A stretch of 64,000 nucleotides of DNA from Magnetococcales bacterium (GTDB lineage: Bacteria > Pseudomonadota > Magnetococcia > Magnetococcales > UBA8363): assembly GCA_015228925.1 (NCBI GenBank), contig JADGCQ010000003.1:33103-97102 (forward strand), in the 5' to 3' direction. Within the stretch, counting starts at the first letter, position 1. The number at the start of each line of letters is the position of its first letter. The translations under genes were made by a program, and so were the position numbers. Positions 1-9,030 of this stretch are shown here, piece by piece. Under the pieces are notes generated by a model, which had not been told where the DNA came from, did not search any database, and was given only the letters and a program-made list of their open reading frames with translations.

Positions 1-258
1 TTTGGTGCGTCTATTCTGGTGGACCATTCGGTTGCTTCATTGGAACCGAGAGCTTTTAAACATTGGCAGGTATTGGGTAATCAGAAAGAAGGGCAGCGGG
101 TTGACCTTTTTTTCCATTGGAAAGATAATCATTTCCAGGGAGACCAAATCATGGCGGAGGTGTTGAAACAGGATCTTCGTTATCATTACTTGATTGATGA
201 CGTGAATATTTTTATCTTCTCCCGCGTGGAACTGCCCATCGGTGCGGTGAGCAAGTAG
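1..258 (+). CDS. C-terminal part of an unrecognised protein, cut by the window edge
   Basis: The reading frame is open from base 1 to a TAG at 256-258, so about 85 residues of a longer protein are visible. A GTG at base 19 could serve as a start, but nothing in the sequence favours it over continuation from upstream. The visible part is mixed charged and aromatic and ends with a hydrophobic stretch rich in Ile and Phe. There is no cysteine motif or obvious membrane span. I do not recognise the family. Confidence 0.55.
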   Translation, partial: FGASILVDHSVASLEPRAFKHWQVLGNQKEGQRVDLFFHWKDNHFQGDQIMAEVLKQDLRYHYLIDDVNIFIFSRVELPIGAVSK

Positions 259-326
259 ACAATTTATATGAGTGATTACTATGTTTTTCGGTTATCTCAG
301 TGCCATTGCGCCGTGCAGCCACCTTC

Positions 327-355
327 TTGACTTGCCCCCATCTTTGCAGTACGCT
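327..355 (+). promoter_or_regulatory. Possible sigma-70 promoter of the toxin-antitoxin pair
   Basis: TTGACT at 327-332 and TACGCT at 350-355 are 17 bases apart and lie about 30 bases before the antitoxin start. The -35 box is good and the -10 box is weak. A broken dyad of GTAC half-sites (348-375) overlaps it and could be where the antitoxin autoregulates. This is inference from sequence. Confidence 0.35.
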
Positions 356-384
356 TTAAATGAGTACACTATAAGGAAGAAGCC

Positions 385-657
385 ATGCCAAGAGCGATGA
401 TCAGAGACAACAACCGAATAGCCCTGCGAATCCGCCCAGACGACAAAGCAACCCTGATGCGTGCCGTCGCGTTGGAAAATACCGATTTGACGGACTTTGT
501 TATTAAAAATGCACTGAAGGCCGCAAAATCTGTCATTGACCAATCCGAGCAAGTTAAACTTTCTGAACGCGACAGCCTGCGCGTGCTTGAACTTCTGGAA
601 AATCCACCCGCCCCGAACGCAAAGTTGCTGGCAGCGGCTCAGGCCATGCCGACATAG
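385..657 (+). CDS. tacA: DUF1778/TacA-type antitoxin
   Basis: This 90-residue protein has the pattern of DUF1778 (TacA) antitoxins. A short N-terminal ribbon-helix-helix segment (residues 8-45, RIALRIRPDDKATLMRAV) is followed by an acidic and proline-containing tail that would wrap the toxin. In this family the N-terminal part binds the operon operator and the C-terminal part neutralises a GNAT acetyltransferase toxin. The partner gene starts two bases after the stop codon, the usual antitoxin-first order. AAGGAAGAAG lies just before the ATG as ribosome binding site. Confidence 0.88.
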   Translation: MPRAMIRDNNRIALRIRPDDKATLMRAVALENTDLTDFVIKNALKAAKSVIDQSEQVKLSERDSLRVLELLENPPAPNAKLLAAAQAMPT

Positions 658-659
658 CT

Positions 660-1220
660 ATGAGTCTTCCGACTTGGCACGAAGAAGCTATTGTCAGAGG
701 GTACGATAGGGAATCTTTTGACTGTGGCGATAACGCTCTGAATGATTATCTCCGTCACAATGCCCGCAAAAGCCATGAACGCGGCGGCGCAAAAACGTTC
801 CTTGCGATCTCGGAGGATGACAATAAAACAATTCTTGGATTTTACAGCCTTAGCCCAGCGTCTGTTGAATATGCCCGTGTTCCTAACATGGTAAAACGCG
901 GCTTGGCACGATATGACGTGCCTGTTTTTCGCCTCGGTCGTCTTGCCGTACACCGCACGGTTCAAAACAATGGCATGGGGGGGCAACTTCTCCTGTCCGC
1001 TGGTCGGCGGTGCCTTCTGGCGGCGGAGGAAATTGGAGGTGTCGCCCTTCTGATTGATGCCAAACATGAACGGGCTGCCAACTGGTACATGGGCTATGGT
1101 GCTTTTCCGTTGCTGGATACGCCGCTCTCGTTGCTTCTACCTCTTTCCACCATCAAGGCAGCATTGCAAACAAGGAAATTCCCCCCCCTTTCGGCGACGC
1201 AATCACAATCATTTTCATAA
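660..1220 (+). CDS. tacT: GNAT-family acetyltransferase toxin, TacT-type
   Basis: This is a GNAT acetyltransferase of 186 residues. The acetyl-CoA pyrophosphate-binding loop is seen as QNNGMGG after strand RLGRLAVH, and a Tyr in NWYMGYGAF near the C-terminus matches the catalytic Tyr region. TacT toxins acetylate the amino group of charged tRNAs and stop translation. Pairing with a DUF1778 antitoxin two bases upstream makes this role likely. The family normally ends soon after the LPLSTI segment. Here about 20 extra residues follow a run of eight C (1181-1188), which could reflect a slip mutation or a sequencing error. Confidence 0.85.
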   Translation: MSLPTWHEEAIVRGYDRESFDCGDNALNDYLRHNARKSHERGGAKTFLAISEDDNKTILGFYSLSPASVEYARVPNMVKRGLARYDVPVFRLGRLAVHRTVQNNGMGGQLLLSAGRRCLLAAEEIGGVALLIDAKHERAANWYMGYGAFPLLDTPLSLLLPLSTIKAALQTRKFPPLSATQSQSFS

Positions 1221-1334
1221 GATAATTCTTTAATAATACAAAGGTGGCATAGATCCTGCGGAAGCTGAAATGAAGATCATGTCGCAGCATTTCACGTTGG
1301 ATTTGTGGTATTTGACTTAGGCCGCATACTTGGT

Positions 1335-4031
1335 TTAGCCATCCAGATGGCCACTTTGCCCGTCCGTCTGGATGGGGATACGGATGGTAAAAATGACCCC
1401 CTCACCCTGGGAGCTTTGGCAGGTTATGGTCCCCTGCAACAGGTCCGTCACCAGCGTGTGGACGACATGCATCCCCAAACCGCTGTGATCTGTCCCCGGT
1501 TGGGTGGTGAAAAACGGTTCAAAGACCCTTTTAACCACCTCCCGGTCCATCCCTTTGCCATTGTCGCGGTAAACAAAAACCAATTCTCTCGAATCCATCG
1601 TGATGGTGATGGTAATCCGTTCGCCCTCCTTGTTCTTGAATCCATGAACGATTGAATTCATGACAAAATGGGTCACAATCTGCGAAAACGCACCAGGATA
1701 GGTGGTGATGGTAAGATCGGGTGGACAGTCGAGTTGGACGGTTTGCCGGGTCTCCTTCAATGCCGGATGCAAATGAAGCAATACCCCCTCCAAATAGCGC
1801 AAAAGGGCGATGGACCGTTTTTCTTGTTGGGTCTGATCCACCGCCGCGACCTGGAAACTTTTGATTAAATCCCAGGCGCACTGGATGTTGGATTGAATGA
1901 TCTGGGTGGACTCTTGGGCAGAAAGGAGAAATGGTTCCAATCCCGCCAGATTCAGAGTGGCACTTTGCCGTTGCTGTTCCAGCGTGTGAATACGCTCGGT
2001 GAGCGACGTGGCCGCAGTAAAACTCATCCCCAGAGGGGTGTTGATCTCATGGGAAATGCTCGCCACCCTATTGCCAAGTGTTGCCATGCGCTCAGAACGG
2101 ACCAATTGTTCTTGATAGTTTTTCATGGCGTTGAGATGATTTTCAAATTCCTGGTTCTGCCGTGCCATTTTATCTTCCAATAATTTTAACTGACAGCGCA
2201 GAGTCTCCTCGCCATGGTGCCGGTGGATCATATTGGCAAGTGCTTGGCCGACAACCAGTAAGAATTCTTCTTCGCGTGGATTGGGGGGGTGCCCTTCGTC
2301 CAGATAAAGTGCCAAAACACCCAATGTCATATGCTCTGAAACCAGGGGAACGACATAATGGTCGTGATCCTCTTTCCCAGGAAAAGTCACCTCATGATGG
2401 GCATCGTTGGCATTGGCATGTAGAAAACGTTGGGTTTGCGCGGCCCGGCCACACAGACAAAACCCGAGTGGAATGCGCGAGCAACGGGTCAGAATTTCTG
2501 TACTGAGTCCCTGGTGGACATGCAAAACCAAATCCTCGGAAACACAGTCTTTCAAAAAAATCGCCCCCCGACTTTGGTTGACCAGCCAGGAAATGGTGAG
2601 AATTTCACGCAACCCCTTTTGCAGTTGTGTGGAAAGTTCATCATCGGTAAATGCAATGTGGTACAGGTTGGTGATGATTTGCCGATAACGGACCTCTTGT
2701 TTGTGCGCCTGCTGCATTTTCACCCTTTGGCTGATATCGCGAAAGGAGACGACGACTCCGTGTATGTGGTTGTCGTGGAGGATTGGGGTGGCGGTGTATT
2801 CCACGGGAAAGGAAGAACCATTACGTCGCCAGAAAGTGTCCTGGATCAGGGGGCGGGGTTGACCATCAGTAAGGGTAGCAAGAATGGGGCAGTGTGATGA
2901 GGGATAATCACTGCCGTCGGCATGGGCGTTGTGGATGATCGCATGGATTGGTTTTCCCATGAGTTCATTGCTTGTCCATCCCAGCATGGATTTCGCTGCG
3001 GGATTGATGAAGGTCAGCCGTTCTTGTCTATCGATGCCATAAACCCCTTCGCCCAGGGATTCCAATAGCAGTTGGTTACGGTGCTGCAAGGCATTCATGG
3101 TCACTTGGGTCTGGTGAAATGCGTTGGCTTGGTCTTGCAGGGCGATGGATCGTTCCTGAACGGTGCGTTCCAGTTCCTGATAGGATTCATTCATGGAATC
3201 GATCATTCGGTTGAAAGCCTTGGCCATGTTGCCGAATTCATCATGGGTTTCCTGGGGTAACCGTTCTTTGCGGCGAAAATCATCCCCCATGGTATGCATG
3301 ATGGCGGTCAGGCTGGCAAAGCGGTCGGAAAATAATCTTTTGAATAAGAGGTGGTGCAGACCCGATAGCAGCGAGAACAGTAAGAGGGTGCAGCCGGCGA
3401 GGACAAAATAGCGGGAATTTTGCGCTGCGATTTCAACCCCCATGGGTACGGTGATGATGGTGGCACTCACCACCTCACCGACCGGCCAGTTGAAACCGCT
3501 CTCCTGGCCATAGGTATCGCGTAGGCGGGCTGGAGCGTGATTGGGATCGCCGTGGCAGGGGAGGCATTTCTCCTCCATAATGACGGGATGCGCCATGTAG
3601 AAAAACATGTTCCCTTGAATTTGTTGATAACCTTCCTGAACGGAAAGGGATCTGTTATCGTGAAATTTTTGAATAATATCGGCCTCGAATGGGGTGGCAA
3701 GGTTGGTGGGATTCAGGGGGGTGCGTGCCGGTTGACGATAGCTGTACTCGGGAAATTCCTGGTTGAAACGCTTGAAAATCGCGTTGGTGACAAAAGAACT
3801 GGATTTCCCTTCTGGAATGTATTCGGGTATCCAATGATCAAGGGCGGGGCGCAGTGTTTTGGTGACATAATCGCGTGAAGCGTCGGCAAACTTGGCCAGC
3901 AGTTTGGTGCGGTGATGGATCTGTTGCTCCATCTGTTTTTTTTCCAGGTGTCCCAGGAGGAGGGCAGTCAACAACAGAATGAAGGCCATGGAAAACGATA
4001 TGGCGAACAAATAACGACTTTTTATGGACAT
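1335..4031 (-). CDS. Membrane sensor histidine kinase with heme-c (Tll0287/DUF3365) sensor, HAMP, PAS, GAF
   Basis: The 898-residue protein has a membrane span at 9-28, then a periplasmic DUF3365 domain with a c-type heme motif CLPCH (156-160). A second span near 208-228, a HAMP region, a PAS domain around 320-440 and a GAF domain around 455-610 follow. The GAF contains FCLCGRAA and several His residues. The kinase core has the phospho-acceptor region SISHEINTPLG and ATP-binding boxes DNGKGM and HSGLGMHVV. Heme ligation suggests sensing of redox state or a gas. The gene lies 72 bases after the ferredoxin gene on the same strand and may be co-transcribed. No response regulator is adjacent. Confidence 0.88.
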   Translation of the reverse strand: MSIKSRYLFAISFSMAFILLLTALLLGHLEKKQMEQQIHHRTKLLAKFADASRDYVTKTLRPALDHWIPEYIPEGKSSSFVTNAIFKRFNQEFPEYSYRQPARTPLNPTNLATPFEADIIQKFHDNRSLSVQEGYQQIQGNMFFYMAHPVIMEEKCLPCHGDPNHAPARLRDTYGQESGFNWPVGEVVSATIITVPMGVEIAAQNSRYFVLAGCTLLLFSLLSGLHHLLFKRLFSDRFASLTAIMHTMGDDFRRKERLPQETHDEFGNMAKAFNRMIDSMNESYQELERTVQERSIALQDQANAFHQTQVTMNALQHRNQLLLESLGEGVYGIDRQERLTFINPAAKSMLGWTSNELMGKPIHAIIHNAHADGSDYPSSHCPILATLTDGQPRPLIQDTFWRRNGSSFPVEYTATPILHDNHIHGVVVSFRDISQRVKMQQAHKQEVRYRQIITNLYHIAFTDDELSTQLQKGLREILTISWLVNQSRGAIFLKDCVSEDLVLHVHQGLSTEILTRCSRIPLGFCLCGRAAQTQRFLHANANDAHHEVTFPGKEDHDHYVVPLVSEHMTLGVLALYLDEGHPPNPREEEFLLVVGQALANMIHRHHGEETLRCQLKLLEDKMARQNQEFENHLNAMKNYQEQLVRSERMATLGNRVASISHEINTPLGMSFTAATSLTERIHTLEQQRQSATLNLAGLEPFLLSAQESTQIIQSNIQCAWDLIKSFQVAAVDQTQQEKRSIALLRYLEGVLLHLHPALKETRQTVQLDCPPDLTITTYPGAFSQIVTHFVMNSIVHGFKNKEGERITITITMDSRELVFVYRDNGKGMDREVVKRVFEPFFTTQPGTDHSGLGMHVVHTLVTDLLQGTITCQSSQGEGVIFTIRIPIQTDGQSGHLDG

Positions 4032-4103
4032 TGGATTTTCTTAAGATGCCTGTGAAAAAATATCGTTACCATGGAAATCATGGATGATCTTAACATGATC
4101 TCC

Positions 4104-5030
4104 TCATCCGACAAAATACCAGAATGCTGGGGAAGTCCCCATCTCTTCTTTGAGTCGGTAGACGGGTTTGTTTTCGATGAGATAACGAATTTCCGATGTG
4201 GGATCGAGAAGATTGCCAAAGATTCGGGCACCGGTGGGACAGGCTTCAAGACATGCGGGCAATAATCCTTTGCGGGTTCGTTGCAAGCAGAAGGTACATT
4301 TTTCCATGACGCCGGTGGGGCGTGGGCGATTGCTCAGATAATCGGTGACGGGTTGATAATCGTCTGGGGGGATATGGGGTTGTCCCCAATTGAAATGGCG
4401 GGCACCGTAGGGGCAGGCGATGGCGCAATAGCGGCAACCGATGCACCAATCATAGTCGATGACGACGATGCCATCGGGTTCTTTCCAGGTGGCTTGGACG
4501 GGGCAGGCTTGCACACACGGTGGGTTATCGCACTGTTGACAGGCGATAGGGAGATAGCGATGGCCCGGTTCGGGAACGGTTGGGGGATTGAAATAAGGGT
4601 CCGCCTGGGTCAGATTGGTGGCGGTTTGGGGCATGGAGAGGACGCGGATATTTTCCAAGGCACCGCCGCGTCCGCAATTATTTTCCCGGACGCACGCTTC
4701 GACGCAGCGGCGTGTCCCTTTGCAGGCGGTCAGGTTCAAGGCTTGGGCAAACTGGACGTTGGGCAAGGGGGGGGTGACGGTACACTGGAGAGCAATCTTA
4801 TGGGTCCGTTGCGCCTCGCGTTGAATCCGCGCCAAGGCTTGTTGCACCTCTTCGGGGGACATTCTTTTAAAATGGTTTTGTAACAGGTGATCCAGGGTGT
4901 CGGAAAGGGTTGGGGTATCGATGATCCCCAGGGCGTGTGCGGTCCCGGTGGCGATGGAGGCGGTCGCCCCTGCGGCCAACCCTTTGAGGAGGGTGCGGCG
5001 GGATGGGGATGGGGGTGCATGGTGTTTCAT
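4104..5030 (-). CDS. Tat-exported 4Fe-4S ferredoxin-type electron-transfer subunit
   Basis: The 308-residue protein starts with a twin-arginine signal (SRRTLLKGLAAG, residues 10-21), so it is exported folded. Four cysteine groups follow: CKGTRRCVEACVRENNC, CDNPPCVQACP, CIGCRYCAIACPYG and CTFCLQRTRKGLLPACLEACP (the last is given by its first and last Cys groups). This is the layout of the Fe-S subunit of periplasmic molybdo-enzymes and of NrfC/DsrO-type proteins carrying four 4Fe-4S clusters. No catalytic molybdopterin subunit or quinol-oxidising membrane subunit is in the window. Its ATG overlaps the stop of the tetraheme cytochrome gene (ATGA), so the two are translationally coupled and probably exchange electrons in the periplasm. 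Confidence 0.88.
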   Translation of the reverse strand: MKHHAPPSPSRRTLLKGLAAGATASIATGTAHALGIIDTPTLSDTLDHLLQNHFKRMSPEEVQQALARIQREAQRTHKIALQCTVTPPLPNVQFAQALNLTACKGTRRCVEACVRENNCGRGGALENIRVLSMPQTATNLTQADPYFNPPTVPEPGHRYLPIACQQCDNPPCVQACPVQATWKEPDGIVVIDYDWCIGCRYCAIACPYGARHFNWGQPHIPPDDYQPVTDYLSNRPRPTGVMEKCTFCLQRTRKGLLPACLEACPTGARIFGNLLDPTSEIRYLIENKPVYRLKEEMGTSPAFWYFVG

Positions 5031-5569
5031 GGCTGGGTCTCCGGTGTTTTAACGGGGATCAGGGGGTGCCAGGGTTGTTGGGTTCCAGGGGGGGCGGGTG
5101 GGGTGGATGGGGCCAGGGGGAGCCAGGCGGGTTCATGGGGGTTGTGGCAGGTGCTGCACGGGTGAATCTGGCGTTCCCCTTGCCAACGACCGCTACGTTT
5201 TCCGTGGATGCCAAACTGCCAATCGGTCACTTTGCGACCATGGCATTGGGCGCATAGGATGGTGGCTTGAGATAGGGGGATGGTTTGGTCGTGGTGGAGG
5301 GTCAGTTGATAGGGTTCCTGGGGATCATGGCACCGTTCGCACCAGGGTCCGGGCTGGGGCCAATGGGTGAAGTTCATGGTCTCATGCGGTTTGATTAAGG
5401 TACGCGGTGTGAGATCGGGTTGCCGCCAAGCGTGACAGGAGACACATTTGTCGGTCAATTCTGGGCCGGTTAGGGTAAACGGGGGCGGCTTTGGAGCGGC
5501 CCAAACGGGGGATGCCAAAAATATCCCCATGAAGCTTGTCAGGATCACGATTGCCGCATGTGCCGCCAT
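5027..5569 (-). CDS. Periplasmic tetraheme c-type cytochrome
   Basis: The 180-residue protein has an N-terminal signal peptide ending near PVWA (residue 24). It carries four heme-binding motifs: CVSCH, CERCH, CAQCH and CSTCH. Additional His residues are available as distal ligands. The C-terminal 40 residues are proline-rich and carry no motif. It resembles small multiheme electron shuttles of sulfur and nitrogen respiration, but the exact subfamily cannot be named from sequence alone. The gene is first in the operon with the Tat-exported Fe-S protein and the heme-c histidine kinase. Confidence 0.87.
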   Translation of the reverse strand: MAAHAAIVILTSFMGIFLASPVWAAPKPPPFTLTGPELTDKCVSCHAWRQPDLTPRTLIKPHETMNFTHWPQPGPWCERCHDPQEPYQLTLHHDQTIPLSQATILCAQCHGRKVTDWQFGIHGKRSGRWQGERQIHPCSTCHNPHEPAWLPLAPSTPPAPPGTQQPWHPLIPVKTPETQP

Positions 5570-5672
5570 GGGTCTTTCTCAAAAGGTTGAAGTTCTCGGG
5601 TTGTTTTTGGCATGTTTGGCGTCGAGAATCAATGGGTGGTCACGACCTGGGGGGATTGATCGGGAACCTCCA

Positions 5673-8027
5673 TCATTTTTCTTGTTCATGCTGTCGGGCT
5701 ACGACGATCCGTACCGTCTCCAAGGCCGATGTCGGCAGACTCATCCGTAATAACCCCCCGTTGCCATCGGTCTCCCGGGAAATCCGATTCAAGGATCGCC
5801 CCTTGGCGTCAAACGTCTCAATCGTGAAATGCCCCCCCACCGGCACGCGCCACGTCATATCTCCGCGGCCAAATCCCTGGGCCTGAAACTCAAAGGAGTC
5901 CACAGCCCTTTTTACCCCAAAAACCTGCCACCGCCCATCCACCAGATAGGGCACCGAAGCAGGGGGGGAGAGTGCCGGCGTGTCATAAGGGATGATTACA
6001 ATGCGCGGTTCCAGGATCTCCTGATCCAAGGCGACATACAAGCTCCCCTGATAATGTCGTTGGCCGACAACCCCTGAAGATTTCTCCATGTCCACCTGCA
6101 ACAGGGTGCCATGATCAAAACGGATGGTCTGTAATTGCCCACGGTTGCGAATCGACCACTCCCCCGGCGAAAGTTTGAAAATTTGTGCCTCGACCGTCCC
6201 CTGGGCAATGGCCGAATAAAAACTTGCCGCAACCGGTGCCAAACTCTGCGATCGGGCATAATCCAGATTCTCCTTCAACGCATTCAAACTCGCCTGCTTT
6301 TCTCCCGAATAAAAATGATAGTAAATATTAAAGGCGACCAATCGCCTGGGCGATTCGGTATTTTTGATGGTATGAATCAAATGTTTGAATCCAAAAAATT
6401 TCTCTGTCCATAAACTGGTGTAGGTGTTTTCATTGCTCGCTGAGGAATAACACTGCCACTCCTTTCCCACCGTGCGTCCTAATGGTGCTACCCACGCCAC
6501 CGATGGAAATTTGGCATCAAAACGGGTGTCACCACCGTTGATGTTATTCATCCCCGACAAACGCGCCACCCGAATCGCTTGCTCAAAGGGGAGGGTGTTT
6601 CCCGACCATTGTATGAGCTTGACTTTTTTTCCAGAGGGCAACACTTGTTGAATAGTCTGTTTGGCTCCCCGTATTTCGGCATCCAGATTAAATGGTTTGA
6701 TGCCGTATGCCCGTGGTGTTTTGTAGTCATTATAACGTTCTCTTTTTGTTTCTTTTTTTTTGTCAGGATCATCCACCCGGGCCGGGATTTGTTTCCACAG
6801 GGAGGTATCCAGAGAAACCGTTGGCTTTTTTTTCATCAATCCCAAGGCTTCCAACAAGCGATTGGTTGCGCTGAATTCATCTTTTTTGGGATAGTTTTTA
6901 AGGAACGGAACTTCATCCGCTTCCCGATAATCATCAAAAAATGACCAATCCAAGGGATGGCTCAAGGTATGACTGGCCGCCTCAACCTGGGGTGGTGCCA
7001 GGAGTTTTCTAGCGATTTGAATAGTTTTTTTAGAACCATACCAAGCGGGGTCGATATCGCCCACCACAGGCCCGACAGAGACGGGAAGATCGGGATACCC
7101 TTCGATGGCCTCCTTGAGGATCACTTCGGCGGCAGTCATCTCTTTGTCTTTATAGGGTCGCACCTCGGTCAGATTGCGCAGACCATCACCATCGATATGA
7201 CTATAATAAATCCGTCGATTGGAAAGGGTGCTGGCATCAGGTTTGGGTAGTTCGTCGGTGGCAAAGGAAAGACGAAAAAATGCAAATGGATTGACGATCC
7301 ATTGTACGAATTCATGATCTTCCTCAGGATCGGGTGCGGTGAACAATAAATAATCGGGTGCGGCATAACCACCTCTGGGATTGGTTGCCACAAGGCTGTT
7401 TTCTTGTTGCGTCCCGTTGACGCCACGGACAGATAAATGCAACCGGACATCGGAACTGTTGGGGATCATTTGCGGAAACTCAGGGAGAACTTTGGGTAGG
7501 GGATGTTCAAAACCGATCATTTTGGGATCTTGCTGAACAATTTCCAGATTATGGGTAAAAGAGATCCACTCTTCACTGTACTGAAATCCGAAGGCACGCC
7601 AAAGTTTTTCCAATATTTCAAAAGGTGTTGGTTCCCCTTGATTGTTGGCTGACCATGGGGGATTGCCCAGAACGACCAGACGTTTACCCTGGGTGACAGC
7701 CTGGGTGATCCACTCCGCAAAGGGGATGGGATTGTCCATGCGGTCGGCGATGGTCCAAAGAATAATCCCACGCACGTCGGTCAGGGTGGCGGGATCGGGG
7801 AGGGGGGCGTTAAGATCCAGATAGCGGACCACCAAGCCAAGATGGTTGAGGGGGAGTTCGGCAAATTTATGGGTTTTGCTGAACCAGGGTTCGCCGTTAT
7901 GTTGTTTGGAATCGTAAAAAGAGAGGATGACCCGGGGGACGATGATCCCTGGGGCATCCTCGGCCCGGCCTGGGGGGCTGAGGATCACGATCATCAGCAG
8001 GGTCATGAAAAATAACTTGATTTTCAT
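5673..8027 (-). CDS. PelA-like polysaccharide deacetylase-type protein (lacks the hydrolase domain)
   Basis: The 784-residue protein has a signal peptide (about 22 residues) and matches the middle and C-terminal parts of PelA. A Rossmann-like segment near 60-240 is followed by a deacetylase core. The catalytic pattern is visible as YSHIDGDGL (Asp general base and metal ligand) and ASHTLSHPLDW (metal-binding His pair). In Pseudomonas, PelA is one bifunctional protein with an N-terminal GH114 hydrolase. Here that part is the separate upstream gene, whose stop overlaps this start by four bases. A role in partly deacetylating an exported aminosugar polymer is inferred from the family. Confidence 0.8.
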   Translation of the reverse strand: MKIKLFFMTLLMIVILSPPGRAEDAPGIIVPRVILSFYDSKQHNGEPWFSKTHKFAELPLNHLGLVVRYLDLNAPLPDPATLTDVRGIILWTIADRMDNPIPFAEWITQAVTQGKRLVVLGNPPWSANNQGEPTPFEILEKLWRAFGFQYSEEWISFTHNLEIVQQDPKMIGFEHPLPKVLPEFPQMIPNSSDVRLHLSVRGVNGTQQENSLVATNPRGGYAAPDYLLFTAPDPEEDHEFVQWIVNPFAFFRLSFATDELPKPDASTLSNRRIYYSHIDGDGLRNLTEVRPYKDKEMTAAEVILKEAIEGYPDLPVSVGPVVGDIDPAWYGSKKTIQIARKLLAPPQVEAASHTLSHPLDWSFFDDYREADEVPFLKNYPKKDEFSATNRLLEALGLMKKKPTVSLDTSLWKQIPARVDDPDKKKETKRERYNDYKTPRAYGIKPFNLDAEIRGAKQTIQQVLPSGKKVKLIQWSGNTLPFEQAIRVARLSGMNNINGGDTRFDAKFPSVAWVAPLGRTVGKEWQCYSSASNENTYTSLWTEKFFGFKHLIHTIKNTESPRRLVAFNIYYHFYSGEKQASLNALKENLDYARSQSLAPVAASFYSAIAQGTVEAQIFKLSPGEWSIRNRGQLQTIRFDHGTLLQVDMEKSSGVVGQRHYQGSLYVALDQEILEPRIVIIPYDTPALSPPASVPYLVDGRWQVFGVKRAVDSFEFQAQGFGRGDMTWRVPVGGHFTIETFDAKGRSLNRISRETDGNGGLLRMSLPTSALETVRIVVARQHEQEK

Positions 8028-8866
8028 GGCTTGTTCTCAAAAACAACCTGATCCAGTTTTTGGGTGGCGACGTAGGGGATGAATCCGTGTTCCCGTTGTT
8101 GGCGATAGATGTTTGTCCGTCCTTTCAGGTCGGCGGGATCCCAATAATCGATGGAATACAGGCCGATGTGTGGGCGGATCTCTTTGTAACGGCGCAGTTT
8201 GGTGGTGATGGCTTCATAGTCGGCATCCGGGGTGAGGATGGCGGTTTGGGTTTTCGGATCGATGGTACTGCGGGTGGATTCGGCCAGAATGTCATCTACA
8301 TCGTAGATCAGGTGATCAAGCAGATCAAAGCCACGGTTGATCATGATGGGAATATCGGGATAATTGCGCCGTATCGCCTTGATCAGGTTGATCCCCCCCT
8401 GGCGCATCCCTTTGTATTTTTTGGGGTCTAAATCTTCCAGGTAGCCGGGATTATCCATCGTATCGATGAACAGACCATGAAACCCTTGTTGCAGGATATC
8501 GGGGATGAGGGTTTCGATCACCATCTTGGTCCACAGGGGATTTCTGCAATCGACGAAAAAGCTTCCAGGCCAATCTTTGTTCTCAAAAAACAGCAAGTTC
8601 TGCCCCTTGGCATCGGCAAAGTGGTGTCGATGGTCTTCCACCTCTCCCAGGCTGAGGTAACCGAGGATGGTTTTTCCCCGTTCCTTCAGACGTTCCATGG
8701 GAGGGTGGTAGAGGGTATCGAAGACGATGAGATCGAAGGGTTCAAAGTGGGTCACGGGTGCTTGGTCACTATAATAGATGACGAAGGAGGCACCGCTGGC
8801 TGGGGTTGTGGAGGCGAAAAGGGCCATGATGGGCCACAAAAAAGTTCGGAAAAGGAAATGGCGCAT
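8024..8866 (-). CDS. GH114 glycoside hydrolase (endo-alpha-1,4-polygalactosaminidase family), PelA N-domain equivalent
   Basis: The frame can be extended upstream to 9157. The start at 8866 is preferred because it begins directly with a signal peptide (MRHFLFRTFLWPIMALFAST) and avoids running into the divergent gene; 8875 is an alternative. The 280-residue product has the barrel hallmarks of GH114: ILGYLSLGEVEDHR, GFHGLFIDTMDNPGY and IMINRGFDLL, with acidic catalytic candidates in the first two. PelA-type GH114 domains cleave alpha-1,4 galactosaminoglycan. The gene is coupled to the deacetylase-like gene by an ATGA overlap. Together the two reproduce a PelA split in two polypeptides. Confidence 0.82.
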   Translation of the reverse strand: MRHFLFRTFLWPIMALFASTTPASGASFVIYYSDQAPVTHFEPFDLIVFDTLYHPPMERLKERGKTILGYLSLGEVEDHRHHFADAKGQNLLFFENKDWPGSFFVDCRNPLWTKMVIETLIPDILQQGFHGLFIDTMDNPGYLEDLDPKKYKGMRQGGINLIKAIRRNYPDIPIMINRGFDLLDHLIYDVDDILAESTRSTIDPKTQTAILTPDADYEAITTKLRRYKEIRPHIGLYSIDYWDPADLKGRTNIYRQQREHGFIPYVATQKLDQVVFENKP

Positions 8867-9030
8867 GGTATCCATCCAGAAAAATAAACGTTGATGCATA
8901 GGATGCCTTGTGACAAACCCTGGAGACAAGGGGAGGAACGCTGCCAGGAGATTTTTATATTTTTTATCGCCATTCCATCCGAAAAGATGTTGATGCGCGG
9001 CTTGGTTTTCAGATACTTCGGGAAAATGGT

